DNA of 64,000 nt, from NCBI GenBank assembly GCA_011032825.1, contig JAADJZ010000021.1, positions 1 through 64,000 of the forward strand, given 5' to 3'. Of this stretch, positions 23,260-35,674 are shown piece by piece (the first letter of the stretch is position 1; each line of letters begins with the position of its first letter). Below the pieces are notes generated by a model. That model saw only the letters and a list, made by a program, of their open reading frames with translations. It made no database searches and was not told the origin of the DNA. Made by a program: the position numbers and the translations under genes. This DNA is from Massariosphaeria phaeospora (Eukaryota > Ascomycota > Dothideomycetes > Pleosporales).

Positions 23260-24857
23260 ATGGGCTCTAGAACACCCGACAACTATCGTCAAGATCCACA
23301 TGGTGCGGAGGACAGGTGTGTGCTTTACAGTGTGAACTGCGCACTAACATCTTGACCAGGGTCATCGGCATGTGTGGCAATTGCTGCCGTCAACCCCCCG
23401 AAATCAGCCGCAGCGAGTGGCCTCCTTCAGGGTGCACTCGAAGGGCAAGACGAAGATGGGGAGGACGATGATGACAATCAGTCTGGAGCTGACCTGAAGC
23501 CCGCTGATAATGGTGAGCAAACTACAGATCGGCACATACTCAAACTACAGCTAATTCGGGAAGGAGGGAAGAAGAAGCGCAAGCGTAATAGGACCAAGAA
23601 AAAGAAGACGGCAGGGGCACAACAGACGGCTCCGCCGAGGGTTGCACTTACGCAGCTCTTCCACGACCAACCATATCCGGAGGGCAACATCGTCGAATAT
23701 GCTACTCGCAATGACAATCTCCAGCGCACCACAGGCGAAGAACTTCGGCATCTGCTTGCTGTGAACGATATGGATGACGAGTTTTTGAGCGATTATCGCC
23801 AAGCTGCTGAAATCCACCGTCAGGTCCGCCACTATGTACAGACGATCGCAAAGCCCGGCGTTACTATGAGCAAGCTTGCCCAAGAGATTGAAGATGGTGT
23901 TCGAGCCCTCACCGGTCACCAGGGTCTTGAGACTAGAGACGCTCTCAAGGCCGGCCTAGCATTCCCAACCGGGCTCTGTTTGAACAATATCGCTGCCCAC
24001 TGGACTCCCAATCCCGGGGCCAAGGAGGTCATCCTCCAGTACGATGATGTTCTGAGTATCGATTTCGGAGTCCATGTCAACGGCAGGATTGTTGATAGTG
24101 CTTTTACTGTGTCATTCAATCCGGTCTATGATAATTTGTTGGCAGCTCCGAAGGCAGCCACTAACACGGGACTTAAGGTATACAGCTCTGTCATTCGCGT
24201 CATCTGCACAGCTAACATAAGATCCCAGGAAGCCGGTATTGATGCTCGAATCGACCACATTAGCGAGGCGATCCAAGAAGTAATGGAGAGCTACGAAGTT
24301 GAGCTCAACGGTAAAAACATCCCTATCAAATCCGTCAAGAATATCACCGGCCACAACATCCTACGCTATAAGATCCACGGCGACAAACAAGTCCCCTTTA
24401 TCAAAACCAAAACCAACCAGCGCATGGAAGAAGGCGATATTTTCGCCATCGAGACCTTCGGTACTACTGGCAAAGGCCAACTCAGGGACGATGTGGGCAT
24501 CTACGGATACGGACGCAATGAGCGCGCTAGCACCTCGGGTCTCCATCATGCGTCCGCTAAGTCGCTACTGAAGACGATTGATGAGAACTTCGGAAGTCTG
24601 GTCTTCTCGCGACGTTATCTCGAACACATGGGAGTAAAGAATTACCATCTTGGCATGAGATCGCTCGTCACGAATGGTATCGTTCAGACTTATGAGCCGC
24701 TGGTGGATGTTTCTGGCTCTTATGTCGCGCAATTTGAACATGTAAGCGTAATGTGCCCTTTTAGAGATGATATAATATACTGACCGGATGTTTTCAATAG
24801 ACTGTCCTACTCCGACCTAACTGCAAGGAGGTCATCTCCCGAGGCGACGACTATTAA
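23260..24857 (+). CDS. methionine aminopeptidase 2
   Basis: Exons 23260-23317, 23360-24177, 24229-24741 and 24801-24857. The enzyme removes initiator Met from new proteins in the cytosol, using two metal ions. The N-terminus has an acidic run (EDGEDDDD) then a Lys/Arg-rich block ([13 protein letters not shown]), usual for the type 2 enzyme. Catalytic features are present: [14 protein letters not shown] (His), the metal ligands in [15 protein letters not shown] (two Asp), [12 protein letters not shown] (His), AIETFG (Glu) and AQFEH (Glu), and the end [11 protein letters not shown]. Intron 2 (51 nt, 24178-24228) has canonical ends but reads through in frame, so retention would add 17 residues. 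The first junction is less sure because its intron would be only 42 nt. Fungi often carry two MetAP2 paralogues; which one this is cannot be told. Confidence 0.92.
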
Positions 24858-25412
24858 GGATAGGTGGGAGAGGCGAATCAAATCAGTCTGCATGTACTGG
24901 CCGTATCCGATTTTCTGTATTCATGGCTTCAACAGTCATGCATAATATTTTGGTAAAGTAATTCAACATACCTTACTTATGACACGCTTTAGACCAAATT
25001 CTCAAGTACCTTACACCACCATATTAAAAGCAATGCCGATTATTAACATGATACTGGGCCAATTTACCACCATGGGACCACATCACCCCCTCGCATAATT
25101 CGGTTTTGATGCTCACCTAGGTAGTAAGCCTGCCCTCTTACTTTTGCAAGCCCTGATTAGACATTGTCTAGTATATTAGATACAGTAGAGCTTTGTGACG
25201 ATAGAGGTAGACTGTATACTAGTTACTAAAATCTCTTAGGCTGTCAAGATAATTGTCTAAAGTCTGTTTTTATAAGCAATTCTGTCAGGGGGGGCGCCTG
25301 CATTTAACAATCGGCGTATTCGTATATCGTCCAGCTTTCAGACCTGTCGTGAAGTAACTACTCAATGTCGAATATGTCTGCTGGAACCTGTTCAGATTCG
25401 ACTCCAGTGTAA
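24858..25412. other. convergent intergenic region
   Basis: About 550 bases between convergent genes, mildly AT-rich, presumably two 3' UTRs. The stretch 25140-25260 contains several near-TA-rich words but no recognisable repeat or gene. Confidence 0.45.
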
Positions 25413-26467
25413 TTATTTTCCACCGTACTTTTTCACCAAGCTCGTCAATATACTCACAGCGCCTGATTTATATCCTCCTCCAAACAGCGCGTAGTGATTC
25501 AGATGGTGATATAACTCGTAAAGCTTTACTCGGTCCTCATACTCCTCCACTGGCTCCGTCTTTGGACAAAGCTGATGATAGTCATTGAAGAAGCTACCTC
25601 TGAAACCCCCAAACATCCTCATGATGCCTAGTTCAAACTCGTTGTGTGCGTAGCATGCACTCGGATCGTATACTATGTCTTCCGGCTCTCCCTCTTTCAC
25701 CCCAACAACGCCGAGGCCTGCGTTCCCGCTCCACAAATCGCCGTGTACAACTACAGGCGTGACACCATTTCCGCCATTGAGATGGTAGTCGTGAAGTAAT
25801 CGTGGAACTACCTTCGAGGCGGTCCTCTCTACGAGGTTGTGCAGCTCCTTATCATGACCGTTCGACTTCTCGGCTCGCCGCAAAATGAACCGGAGGCGGT
25901 TCTCTGCATAAAAATCCGCCCATGAGCTTTTGTACGAGTTATCTTGCGGTGTGTCGCCGCAGCATGTGGTCACCGGAAATCCGAATACTCGCTTATCGAA
26001 CCCTTCTGGTACCGGTATAGGCGCAGGCGTAGTATGGAGTTTCGCAAGCTTGGAAGCCAACGAAGGGCCGGATTTGACCGCAGAGCGCGACGTGAGGTTT
26101 AAGAAGTCGGAGACGAGAAACGACGTCGACGGCTGCGAAGCAAAGTGCCCATGACCAAAGGACTTGGGGCACAGCGATGGGACGGCGTTGTGTAGGGCGT
26201 TGAGCGAGGCATGTTCGCCTATACGGTCGTCTCAGCAATAGCTCGTTCAGATCACCATCGAACAGAGCTGTGGGTACCTTCGAACATAATCTCGGCATCG
26301 CTTCCTCGCCCACTCTTCATAAAGAAGCACTTCTCTGTGCCATCGCGGAATCTAGACGTGATCTTGGACGTTGATGCGGAGCTGCAGCCTCCCCCGCCAG
26401 CAGATGAAACGGTTGTGTTCTCTGGGTCAAGGCTGAGAAGCTCAATGACGGCCGCATCAAGCTTCAT
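25413..26467 (-). CDS. fructosamine-kinase / ribulosamine-kinase-like protein
   Basis: Two exons, 26467-26278 and 26218-25413, joined by a 59-nt intron; 331 residues. The FN3K family phosphorylates sugars attached to protein lysines so that they detach (deglycation). Family signs: a Gly/Ser-rich loop (GGGGCSSASTSKI), the MFEGEHASLNAL block spanning the intron, the catalytic loop VVVHGDLWSGN, and the metal-binding Asp in VYDPSACYAHNEFELGIM. A start at ATG 26467 fits the family; an open stretch upstream (to 26584) has no ATG at its head. Cytosolic; no signal peptide. No defects seen. Confidence 0.9.
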
Positions 26468-27001
26468 GGCGGACTGAACGGTATGCTTTCGAAAGGCGTT
26501 GAGCATATAGAGAAGGTCATCGCCCTGGGCCTGCTCCAAGACGCGACAACGTGGCGCCGGAGCACCTGCTGCAGATGACGACAATGGTTTATCGGTTAAC
26601 TTGCCCCCCCCCCCCCTACACCAATCCTAGCATCCGCAAGTAGACAGATATTGTACCCGAGTTCTTGCAAATGTAACAGGGATCCAGAGACAATAGATTT
26701 GTGACTGACGAACTCTTTGCACTATTTGCACGAGAGCCTACTCCTTAAAACTACGCAGCAAATCTCTTCTCTTTCATTACACATCATAGACTCAACTCGC
26801 CTCCCAATTCAAGCAATCCCATCCCTTCCATCCACCAAATGACGCAATCCTCTTATCGATAAGCCCACTACTAAACCCTACCCCTACACCAAATGTATCT
26901 AACCTCAACACACCATCAATTTCCTAACCCCTTCATATCGACATCCATACACAAACACAACCCAAGCAAACCAAATCCAATCTCCCCTAAGAAATACATC
27001 C
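26468..27001. promoter_or_regulatory. divergent promoter with a C13 run
   Basis: About 530 bases between divergent starts. It contains a run of 13 C at 26604-26616. From 26760 to 27000 the + strand is rich in C, A and T with few G, as in fungal 5' UTRs of well-expressed genes, so this is the likely leader of the Rdx gene. Confidence 0.5.
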
Positions 27002-27805
27002 ATGGCGTCCCAACAAACCGCCCCAGTGTCGCTCCCGCGGGTCGCAATCACATACTGCACACAATGCCGGTGGATGCTGCGCGCCGCCTATGTACGTCAA
27101 ACTTCACAAACTTTAAACATTAACCAGTATTACAAAATAAAGAATACCCAGCACTCTAACAAGTTTCCAGTTCGCCCAAGAACTGCTGTCGACTTTCAGC
27201 ACGCAGATTGGAGAAATCGCGCTAGTACCCGCGACAGGAGGATTGTTCACTGTGGAGTTGGTATGTCGCATTCGTTCACACACTCTCGCCCCTTTAGCTA
27301 TGGAATACGCCCAATCCTATATTTCACTGGAACTCATCTGTATGGAGAGCTTAAAAATAAGTCGACGTTGGTGTCCGGTTTATTATTGACCTATGTTGAC
27401 TGTGTACGTACTAGACATACAGTTCAGACGCCACATCAGAAGCGCAGAAAGTTCTGCTCTGGGACCGCAAAGCCGAGGGCGGATTCCCCGGTGCGTACTC
27501 GCCGCACTACTAACACAATCATAGAATCTAACATCTACCCCCATTCAGAAACCAAGGTGTTGAAGCAGCTTGTACGCGATCACATCGACCCCAATAAGGA
27601 CCTGGGGCATTCGGACCGGGGTGGCAAGACGAAGGCAGATGATGTCCCCCCAAAAGAGGGGCAACAGCAGCAGGACGAGCAACAGAAGGAGGAGAAGGCT
27701 AGTAGTTGCGACACCCCAGTCGTGGCACCGGATGAGATTGCGAGAAACGATGGGGTGCAGGTCACGAGGAATGCGGATGGCACAGTCTGTGAAGATTGTA
27801 CATGA
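27002..27805 (+). CDS. SelT/SelW-like Rdx family protein (Cys form)
   Basis: Exons 27002-27091, 27171-27260, 27415-27490 and 27549-27805, introns 79, 154 and 58 nt; 170 residues. The Rdx fold has a thioredoxin-like CxxC; here it is CTQC in ITYCTQCRWMLRAAY, so the usual selenocysteine position is Cys, as expected in fungi. The body continues FAQELLSTF...VPATGGLFTVELTY, LLWDRKAEGGFPE and KVLKQLVRDHIDP. The acceptor of intron 2 (TAG at 27412-27414) was chosen because it restores ELTY after the conserved FTV. The last 70 residues are a polar, Gln/Glu-rich tail (EGQQQQDEQQKEEK) that ends in a second CxxC (CEDCT), not part of the core family. A redox role is inferred from the family. Confidence 0.88.
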   Translation: MASQQTAPVSLPRVAITYCTQCRWMLRAAYVRQTSQTLNINQYYKIKNTQHSNKFPVRPRTAVDFQHADWRNRASTRDRRIVHCGVGMSHSFTHSRPFSYGIRPILYFTGTHLYGELKNKSTLVSGLLLTYVDCVRTRHTVQTPHQKRRKFCSGTAKPRADSPVRTRRTTNTIIESNIYPHSETKVLKQLVRDHIDPNKDLGHSDRGGKTKADDVPPKEGQQQQDEQQKEEKASSCDTPVVAPDEIARNDGVQVTRNADGTVCEDCT

Positions 27806-28156
27806 TCATGAGTGGTGGGATATATTCCAATAAAGCTTCTCTACTGTAACTCGCCTGTTCCACAGTTTCTTGTTCGAACGACTATGTAACTGTAAGATTG
27901 GCGTAGCCTTTAGAAGGCAAGGCGCGGAGTTTGTAGAAGGCGAAACGTGCAATTCAGACACCATTCTGAGGCCCATCCGCTTCATATCTGTGGGGCTGAG
28001 ATCCGCGAACGCACTGAATCAGTACCAAACGGACTAAGCCGCAAGACGGAAACGCCGAATAACTTCCCGTCGTAGAGCCATGAGCTATAGCTGAAGATTG
28101 AAAGTGCAATTGGATGGGCTCAGATGCCGTCGCTGCACTCAACAATCATATTTCAC
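27806..28156. other. convergent intergenic region
   Basis: About 350 bases between two convergent genes; likely 3' UTRs. Nothing else recognised. Confidence 0.4.
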
Positions 28157-29887
28157 CTATCTACCGCGCTGGAGATTGTCGATACGTCTGGACAAACGAA
28201 GATCGGCTAGCTGGAAAGCCTTCTGGTACCGAGTCAAGTCGTCCCGGAGCCTAGTCAGCTTCTCCATGAGTTTTTCGTGAGTCTCGTAGTATAGACCCTT
28301 CTGATCCTCGCCAACGTTGCACTTCATGCTATCTCCGTAGTAGAGGCCATGCTCATTCGGCGGGCCGAGTGCCTCCCAGACGTTGTCTATGCGCTCGCTG
28401 TTATCTGTGCAAAGCTCCAGCAAACCGTCGTAGCTCTTGTGCAGACTGTTGACTCCGGCGATGTGGTTGCCAATGTCGGATTCGATGACTCTCGTGGTGG
28501 CACTAAGGGTTTTTGCGAGTGCGTCGGAATACGTACGGGAGCCAGTACAGATATCCATGGCCTCGCTGCAGGTGGGACCAGAGAAGGCCGTGGTAACACC
28601 TAGGTAATATAGCTGGAGCATAGTGATGCAGTTGAGGAACAAGAGGAAAGCTAGACCTGCAACGAAATACTTCCACAAGTTCTTCCACGTAATTTGAAAC
28701 CTGGGTTTTTTGTTGTTTGTATCCTGGCCGAGACGGAAGTGGTACAGCTTGGGGTATGCTAGCTGCTGCAGGAGGTCCATGGTAGAGTAGACGTGGTTCG
28801 TAGCCTCGGTGCAATGTTTCAGCAATTTACCAAGTTCCGTGGTAATAATGTTCTGCGCTCGATCCTTCTCAATTGCCGACATAGAGGGATGCTCGAGATC
28901 GTTGATGCATGCCCCGGTCTTTTCGTTCATCACCCCCATCGCGAACGTAGTCATGTTGCTGATAGAGGTTGAGAGTCCGAGGGCCTCGTTGAAGTACTCG
29001 ATCCTCTTCTCTCCTGGAAGAATAGCCTGGAAGGTAGTCCGGTTAGCGGCAAAATCTAGGAATCACACCAGAAGTTGGCTTACCTGCTTGTTACCGGTGC
29101 TCAAGATCTTGGCATCATCGGTCGCTTTAGTGAGCTCACCGATAGCAAGGCTCAGGGCACTGTATCGCGTGTATTTCGTCCAAAGGTACAATGGCTTTTC
29201 CGAGGTCTTTTGTGCAGAGACGTAATCCTGGAACTCGGTCATCCGCTGGTATATCTCATCCAAGCAGTCCAGCACCTTCTCGATAGCCGCACCCAAGTCA
29301 TGCCCCTAGATTGTAACGTGTTAGTATCGTCGTCCAACGCGGCTGATCTATACCGTTTTTCAGCTACCAGCACACTGTCTGCGGGAAACGGCGCATGGTC
29401 TGGATTTGGACCTGATATCGCATGCTCAGCTATTCAGCCGTACCAGGAGAGTAAGACTCAATCAATCCAAATGACCAACAGCCAGCCTGTGTGCTAGTAG
29501 TTGAAAAACGACATAGACCAGATTCTACGGTACGGCTAGTCTACTGACCTTGGCGAGTGGTTTTCTGGTCTTCTTGTCCGCAAGATCTGTAGTCGGCGCC
29601 ATCCTGCTCTCTGCGTGGAGCACATAATTAATCTCGCTAGTAGTCTCGTCGGTGGCACCGTTGGCTGACTCGTCTTCGGTATGGGCGGAGTCGACGGTGG
29701 AAAGCTCTTCCGCAAGGGTACGTGGAGTCGGGGGAGATAGGAGCTCCGGCTGGCCGTTGCTGTCCATTATTACATTGTCATTGACAGCGGCTTCATGGTG
29801 AGCTTCACCAGTCACCGGTGGATCCGGTGGATCAGCCGTGTGGCTCGCTGCTGGGGAGAGCGGGTCGGAAACGGATGGCAATGCCAT
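28157..29887 (-). CDS. unknown fungal protein with one transmembrane segment
   Basis: Exons 29887-29549, 29305-29084 and 29026-28157 give 476 residues in consistent phase; the introns are 243 and 57 nt. I do not recognise a family. The first 110 residues are disordered, rich in Pro, Ser, Thr and Glu. Residues about 115-310 look helical and coiled-coil-like (IEKVLDCLDEIYQRMTEFQ; ELGKLLKHCTEATNHVYSTM). One hydrophobic segment (YFVAGLAFLLFLNCITMLQL) sits near residue 330. The C-terminal 130 residues are again helical with several Cys (GPTCSEAMDICTG; LELCTDN), compatible with an exposed coiled-coil domain. The 243-nt intron is unusually long and less certain than the rest. It could be a lineage-specific membrane protein. 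Confidence 0.65.
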
Positions 29888-32482
29888 GTTGAACACACGG
29901 GTTTGAGCGAATCGCCCAAGACAGAAACGGCGCAGATGGCGGAGGTTTGATCGTGTAGGCTAGAGCTGGGACGCGTTGCGGAAGTCGGTCCTGAGGCTGT
30001 CAAGGTGACCAGCGACTGCAGTCATGGCGCACCTGCACCTGGGCAAGTAAACCGGGCTTGGCGGTGGGCGCTCCCCGTGAAGGTGAAGTTTCGGTGAAAG
30101 CCATCTGGTGTTCGTGATTGGCTGTCTGGCGCGGTGATGGGGGAGTGTGCTCGCTGGAGGAAAGAGCCTTCCAACCCAACTAGGCGGTGTGTACGTTTGG
30201 GAAAGAGAGGACCATGAGAAGCCGTGGCAGCCACATCTTACACCTTCAGTTGATAGCATAGAGCAATTGTTTCTTCCCCAGTATCTCTTCTCGAATCTTA
30301 CGATGAAGCGATGAACAACACGGGTGTATAAAGAGCATCACCTTTTAGACAAGTCTCTCACAGAGACTCAGTGAAACACTAGAGGGTAGATATTTTACCT
30401 TCAGGGTCCCTACAGGCGCATGTGCCAAACAGGTAACGGGTTGACAGACCTGCAGGTGCTAACGCTGCCTGGCACAACTTCTCGTGGCCGTCACAAGAGG
30501 CTGCTTACTAATCGCCTACATGGACACGGCGGCCTAGGTGGTATATTGGACCGGTCAAGATTTGTTTGACGCCCCGATATCAACTTACTCTCACTTGACA
30601 CGAACTGCCGTCTAGCCTCGGATGGAGTTGCGTCCCGCGTCCGACTTGGAAACGCGCTAGCTTCCTGAACTCCCGCTCCTCAAGTGAAACAGCTATGCAG
30701 TTCCCCGTGTACATGGTACACACTGGGATCCCTTAGATGCACTTCGGAACTAGGCGGACCGCAACGTTAGGATCGTTAGGCCACAGGTGAAATGAAGGAG
30801 CTTGGGATGGCGGGGATACCTCGTACAAGGGTCAGAGAAGTTTGCTTTGGCTGCTGAGACACGCGTTGTTTAGTTCTCGGGGTGTCCCCGCCCAGAAAAC
30901 GGTACACGAAGACTAGTGCGAGGTGTACAATTGAATTCCACGATGGGCTCGGCCAGGTGCTACGAGGCCTACGCGGCAATCCATCTGTACGACGCGCCCT
31001 GCTGTGTCGAATGAACATGAAGGGGGTAGTTTCAGACAGTCGTGTTGGTCGTTGTGCGCCAGGCGAAAAGAAAAGTCACAGATGTTGGTGGAAGCCGTCG
31101 ATGGCATGTGGGTGCGCCGCAGAGAGAAGTCGGTAGGTTGACGACTGCGAGACGGGCGAACAAAGGGCGCTGGATAGCTAGCTACTCGTCGGTCGTGTAG
31201 GCAGGCCGGCGGGCAGGCAAGACAGGGTTGATAACGCAAGACGGTGACGGCTGGCCTGCCGTGGGAGAGCCGGTGGTGCAGTGGTGCACTGTGCAGAACT
31301 CTTCAGCTGTGGCGCCGCTTCGCTTCCCCACCGACGGGCGTCCGAGGCGACCGACCAGGCGCTGCGCTGGCTGCACCGCCTGTGCCTGCCTGCCAATTGG
31401 CCAGGCCCACTGCGCGTCGCAACTGCCCCCAACAGAGAGTCATCGGCCGGCGTGTGGCAAGTGCCCACGCCCACGCCCACGCCCACCGCCCACTGCCCCC
31501 TCTGTGAAGCCGGCGGCAGACCACGCCAGCTTCATGCCACCTGGACCAGCCCGCCCTCACCGTGGTAGTACGCCCTCACGCCCTCACCGTGGTAGTACGC
31601 CCTCACCGTGGTAGTAGGAGCCGCGCCAGAGAAAGGCGCCGCCTCGAGCTGGACGCTGGGTTGCCGGCCTTGCACCGAGTCGACTGGGGGCCATCATGGT
31701 CCACGGTTCCGGAAGCCAAAGCCCCGAGAGATAGCCCTGCGCGCTGACGGCGATCGTCTAGATCGCGCCCAGGATGTTTGCACCATCCATTTCGCAATCT
31801 GAAATCATGAGCCTGAGCCTGAGCCTCAAACTAACAACAAGGCTAGTCGGCGGTCGACGGAGCTTGCATCTTGCACCCGGCAGCACCCATCGCGCGTCCA
31901 GCACGGCACCGCCATCGGCCCTTCGACCAGCGCACACCGCATCCAAGGCCTCCGCAATCGTGTCTTTGTGCCGCCCAGAGACACGCGGAGCACGCATGCC
32001 GCAAGGCTTTGGCGAGAGCGCGTCTTCGCAGCGCTCAGCAAGCCACGGAACATGTTGTCGGCCGTGTCATGGACACCCTGGGCTGTGGCATCGCCCGGCT
32101 TGTCCGCATGCGTCTACCTGGCTCGCCCTTGGCGCAGATCAGCCACGTCCCTCTCCTAAACTGGCCTACCTATCTCTCGCTCTGGCTGGCTGGCCTCCAA
32201 GCACCAGAACGCGCCACCACGGCCCAGAGGCGGGAGCAATCGACGTGCAGTAGTGCTGCAAGCAGACCAAGCAGACGCTGAGGTCACGACGTAGACCGAC
32301 TTACTTATACACTTGTGCTGCCTCCTCGGCGGCGAAGACTTTTGTCTAAAATTGTTTGTTTCGAACAAACCCACCATGCCAGGCATTGCCGTGTAACAGG
32401 GTCTTCCCACCGGCCTCCGAGAACACCGTGCTCCTAACCCCTCAGAAATTACGTCTTCTACTGCCGAGTAGGTAGTTGGTGA
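29888..32482. other. 2.6-kb region without a convincing gene, GC-rich in its second half
   Basis: The left part (29888-30760) should contain the promoter of the TM gene. From about 31100 to 32280 the sequence becomes GC-rich with many short repeats, including (CCCACG)n at about 31466-31490 and a 19-bp tandem repeat (31552-31616). Several open stretches exist on both strands, but they overlap one another, change composition with the GC content, and show no domain or intron logic. It may hold a long 5' leader of the DUF8004-like gene. Confidence 0.5.
31552..31616. repeat. 19-bp minisatellite
   Basis: Three exact copies of CGCCCTCACCGTGGTAGTA at 31552-31570, 31579-31597 and 31598-31616, with an 8-base partial copy (CGCCCTCA) between the first and second. 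The copies are identical, so the array is recent or kept uniform. Confidence 0.95.
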
Positions 32483-35400
32483 ATGACTATGGCACTGAGC
32501 CCGCCATCCTCCCGAGCTTCCGCCATTCCCGCCAACACGCCTCGAATCTTTGTGCCCGGTCGTACCTCGTCCCTTCAGCATTTCGGCAAGACAGGACCTG
32601 CGAAGATATCCATCGAGGTCCCAACTGTACCGCAGGGTGCTACGCCAACATTAAGACCCCAAAGCCTCACAGCCATGGATGGCTCTACTCCAGGCCTGCT
32701 CAAAGGAGACAGTATGACAGGCTCGCGGACTGCCTTCCCGAGCAATAGACCAGACAATGTCGATATTGGTCCACGGAGGTCAGCCAGCTGTTCAGTGACC
32801 ACACGCAATCCGACGCGCGCAGCGAGAGTGAAACGGTGGGTCGGATCAACACGCACAGTGAGCGATTGGGATGGATTGCGGCGAGTAGGTCATGGCTCGC
32901 ATAATATACTTCGGTGGTACTAATGCCCGTACTAGGACCCAGAGCTGTGGTACGAAGATGGGGACTGCTATGTCCATTTATATGCGCGCGGTCACTCACA
33001 GCGGGGTCCATCGTTTTGTGTTCCCTTCAGAGTACTACGAGAGAGCAAATGCGGTTCCATGTTCAGTCTCTGCTTCGCGCAGATAACGCCGGCACCTGGT
33101 TCCAACAGCCCGAGATCGAAACGCATATCCAGCGGATTGAACACACCCGTCTCCAGCGCAAACACGGTCGAGCTCTACATCCCTGCCCCCGACGAGGCAA
33201 CCCGCGAAGCTGCTTTCCAATGGCACATAACGACACGGAATTTCTTCGCCTATATATTAAACAAACCGTTGGTGGGGAATCACATGGGTCAGTCGTTGAT
33301 GGCACTGCAAGAGAGGATGCAACTGTTCAGGTCTGGCCAGATCGACAACTTTCAAGACCTACTGCTCTATGCAGAACAGCAAGGATATCGGGATCTCGTC
33401 GACTGCCCAGACTATGCTCTCGCAATGCTCTTCTATGCCGAACATTACAAGCTACGAGATATTTGGATAGACGCATTCGCGCACTGCGTTGGTATGAACA
33501 ATCGCCTGAGTGTTAGTAAGGAGTTTGAGCCCGTATCGCGCTTGACCAAAGCATTGATAACAAGAGCATGTTTAGAAATGGATATCCAGCTCGGCCGCGT
33601 AACGAGTGCTCTGGGTAACTTTCTTGAAGACGATCTGAGCCCTGCATTCCTTGGCGTCCCGCAATCGTTGGTTTCCCATCTGGATCGGATGCGCACATTC
33701 CTCCACGGCTTCTATGTTGAGAAATTCGGGTATTGGCCACCTCCAAAAGGAACGTCGTATTCGAAAGCGTTGTACAGATCCATGTTCTTCGACTTCAAGT
33801 TCCTGTATGATTATCTGGTCGACCTCGAGTCAACGACCGATATATCCTCGCAAAAACCAGCAAGCGGCGGTCTCTGTGTCCTGCAGAATGTTAGAACTTT
33901 CGACGAGAGGCATCAATTCGCACCCCTTGCACATCCGCTTCCATTACTACCAGAAAACATCCCACTGAGGGGAAGGACTCAATCGCAGAAGACTTTGAGG
34001 ACATTTACGCTAGGCTCTAAGCAAGCCAAGACAGATCACTACCTTACTGCACGCTCCTCACTCGTAGCAGCGACCAACTTCAGCGATGACGCAGTAACAA
34101 ATGCGCCGATCGTCAAAGCGTATATGCGGTTTGAACGGCAGTGCGCGCTTAGTCACCGCGAGGAAAAGGTATCAATGGCCGACGCACGCAAAGTTCGGTG
34201 GCTATTGATATATGGCACACTTCAATACCTTATGTCTGCCCTGCGAGCGCCGAAAGAAGTTAGGGATGCCAATGAACCCACTTACCCGTTATGCTGTTTG
34301 GTGACCGAAAGTTCCCCATGGCAGATAGGAACTAAGGCATTAAACTCTCCCACCATATCTTCAACCAATATTCCTGAAACAATCGATCAATTCATTTACG
34401 AATCAGGCGGCGACCTTCATAATCAACCCACACTTGGCCCATCGAGGGTCCTCGATATAAGACCCGACGATTGCTTCACACACACCAACCTCGATATCGC
34501 CACACCGTCCACTAGTCGCCCTGTCTCGGTCGAGGTGCCTGCACCCTTACGAATCTCGTCGCCTGCCCGGAACTCATCTATTCGTTCTTTCAGGCGTCTT
34601 TCAGTGTCGTCACTTAGCTCGCGCAGGAACAGCGTAGTTCCGAAATCAGTTTCGCAACCATTCTGCGAAATCATCGTCCACGGTTATGGCAACGGCCTGA
34701 ATGAAGCCGTTGGCCCAACATCAGAATCCAGCTCACACGTTCAGTCTGTACCACATACGGAAAGATCAGTTGTCGCCCCTTCAACTACCGGACTTGACGC
34801 TTCCTTTGTTCGGCCTAGCATACCAGACTCCATGAGGCCTGTCGGGACTTCTTTGGGGTTGGAGACCACTTGCGAACCCAATCACGATCACATGTATAGT
34901 CCGACTTCGACAGCCAATGTCGAGTCCGCCCCAATGAAGCGGCTAGGTGACCCGACCCGATCCGATTCGCATCGCACATCTCCAAGCTATTCAGATAGTA
35001 CTTCCTCGACAGACAGTCGCTTTTGGAGTGATGAAGCCAGTTCCACATCATCGATTTCTAGCACTCACAGTGTATTTTTGGAACGTACAGCCAGTGGCGT
35101 GGAGGACAGCGGCCTTCTAGGAGGGTTCATTTCTGTGAACAGTGCACCCCTTGCAAGTCGTAAAAGATTGTCGTCTGCCGCTCTGTTCAGAACTGCAAGC
35201 CGCTGCAACGAGTTCCGTTTTAGTTTTAATAGTCACAACGCCGCCATTCTCGACTTGGAACCGTTGTCGAGTTATCCAGAATCCGTTGATGTGGATTCGA
35301 CTATTGGTGTAGCTCTCTCTGCGCCTCCCGCTGAGCCTTCTCACCCACCTCCGCCGCCACCAATCTCTTTAACCTCTGAAGAATTTTCCTCACAAGCGCG

Positions 35401-35674
35401 ACTCTCCAGATCTCTCTCGGTTGATACTGTGACACCCAACGATTCCACACCCATATTTCCGGCCTTATCCATGGGTCCTCCTCCCGAACCCATTTCCGAC
35501 GACAACATTTCAGCACGCTCTGGAAGTGAATCATCACAGTCAGTTCTCGATGCAATTCCGCCACCGATCATGAGGGTCTCGCCAAGGATGGCCACCCAAG
35601 TCAACCTAGAAAAACCTATTGAGGACGAAAAAGTGAGAAAGAAGGAGAAGAGAAAGAGCTTCTGGCGACGCTGA
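32483..35674 (+). CDS. large fungal protein, DUF8004-like
   Basis: Exons 32483-32884 and 32936-35674 with a 51-nt intron; 1046 residues. The N-terminal 130 residues are disordered. A conserved part starts at WDGLRRDPELWYEDGDCYVHLYARG across the intron and includes VELYIPAPDEATREAAFQWH, TTRNFFAYILNKPLVGNHMGQ and YAEQQGYRDLVDCPDYALAML (about residues 125-330). I associate these with the fungal DUF8004 domain from memory of the family; it has no assigned activity. A second conserved block near residues 440-480 reads RFERQCALSHREEKVSMADARKVRWLLIYGTLQYL. Most of the remaining C-terminal half is Ser/Pro/Thr-rich and probably disordered, ending in a basic tail (KVRKKEKRKSFWRR). Intact, no signal peptide. 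Possible signalling or scaffold protein, but that is a guess. Confidence 0.8.

Noticed and set aside
31178..32281. Many overlapping open stretches in the GC-rich gap
   Set aside because: All frames are open because stop codons are rare at this GC content; products are Arg/Pro/His-rich without motifs.
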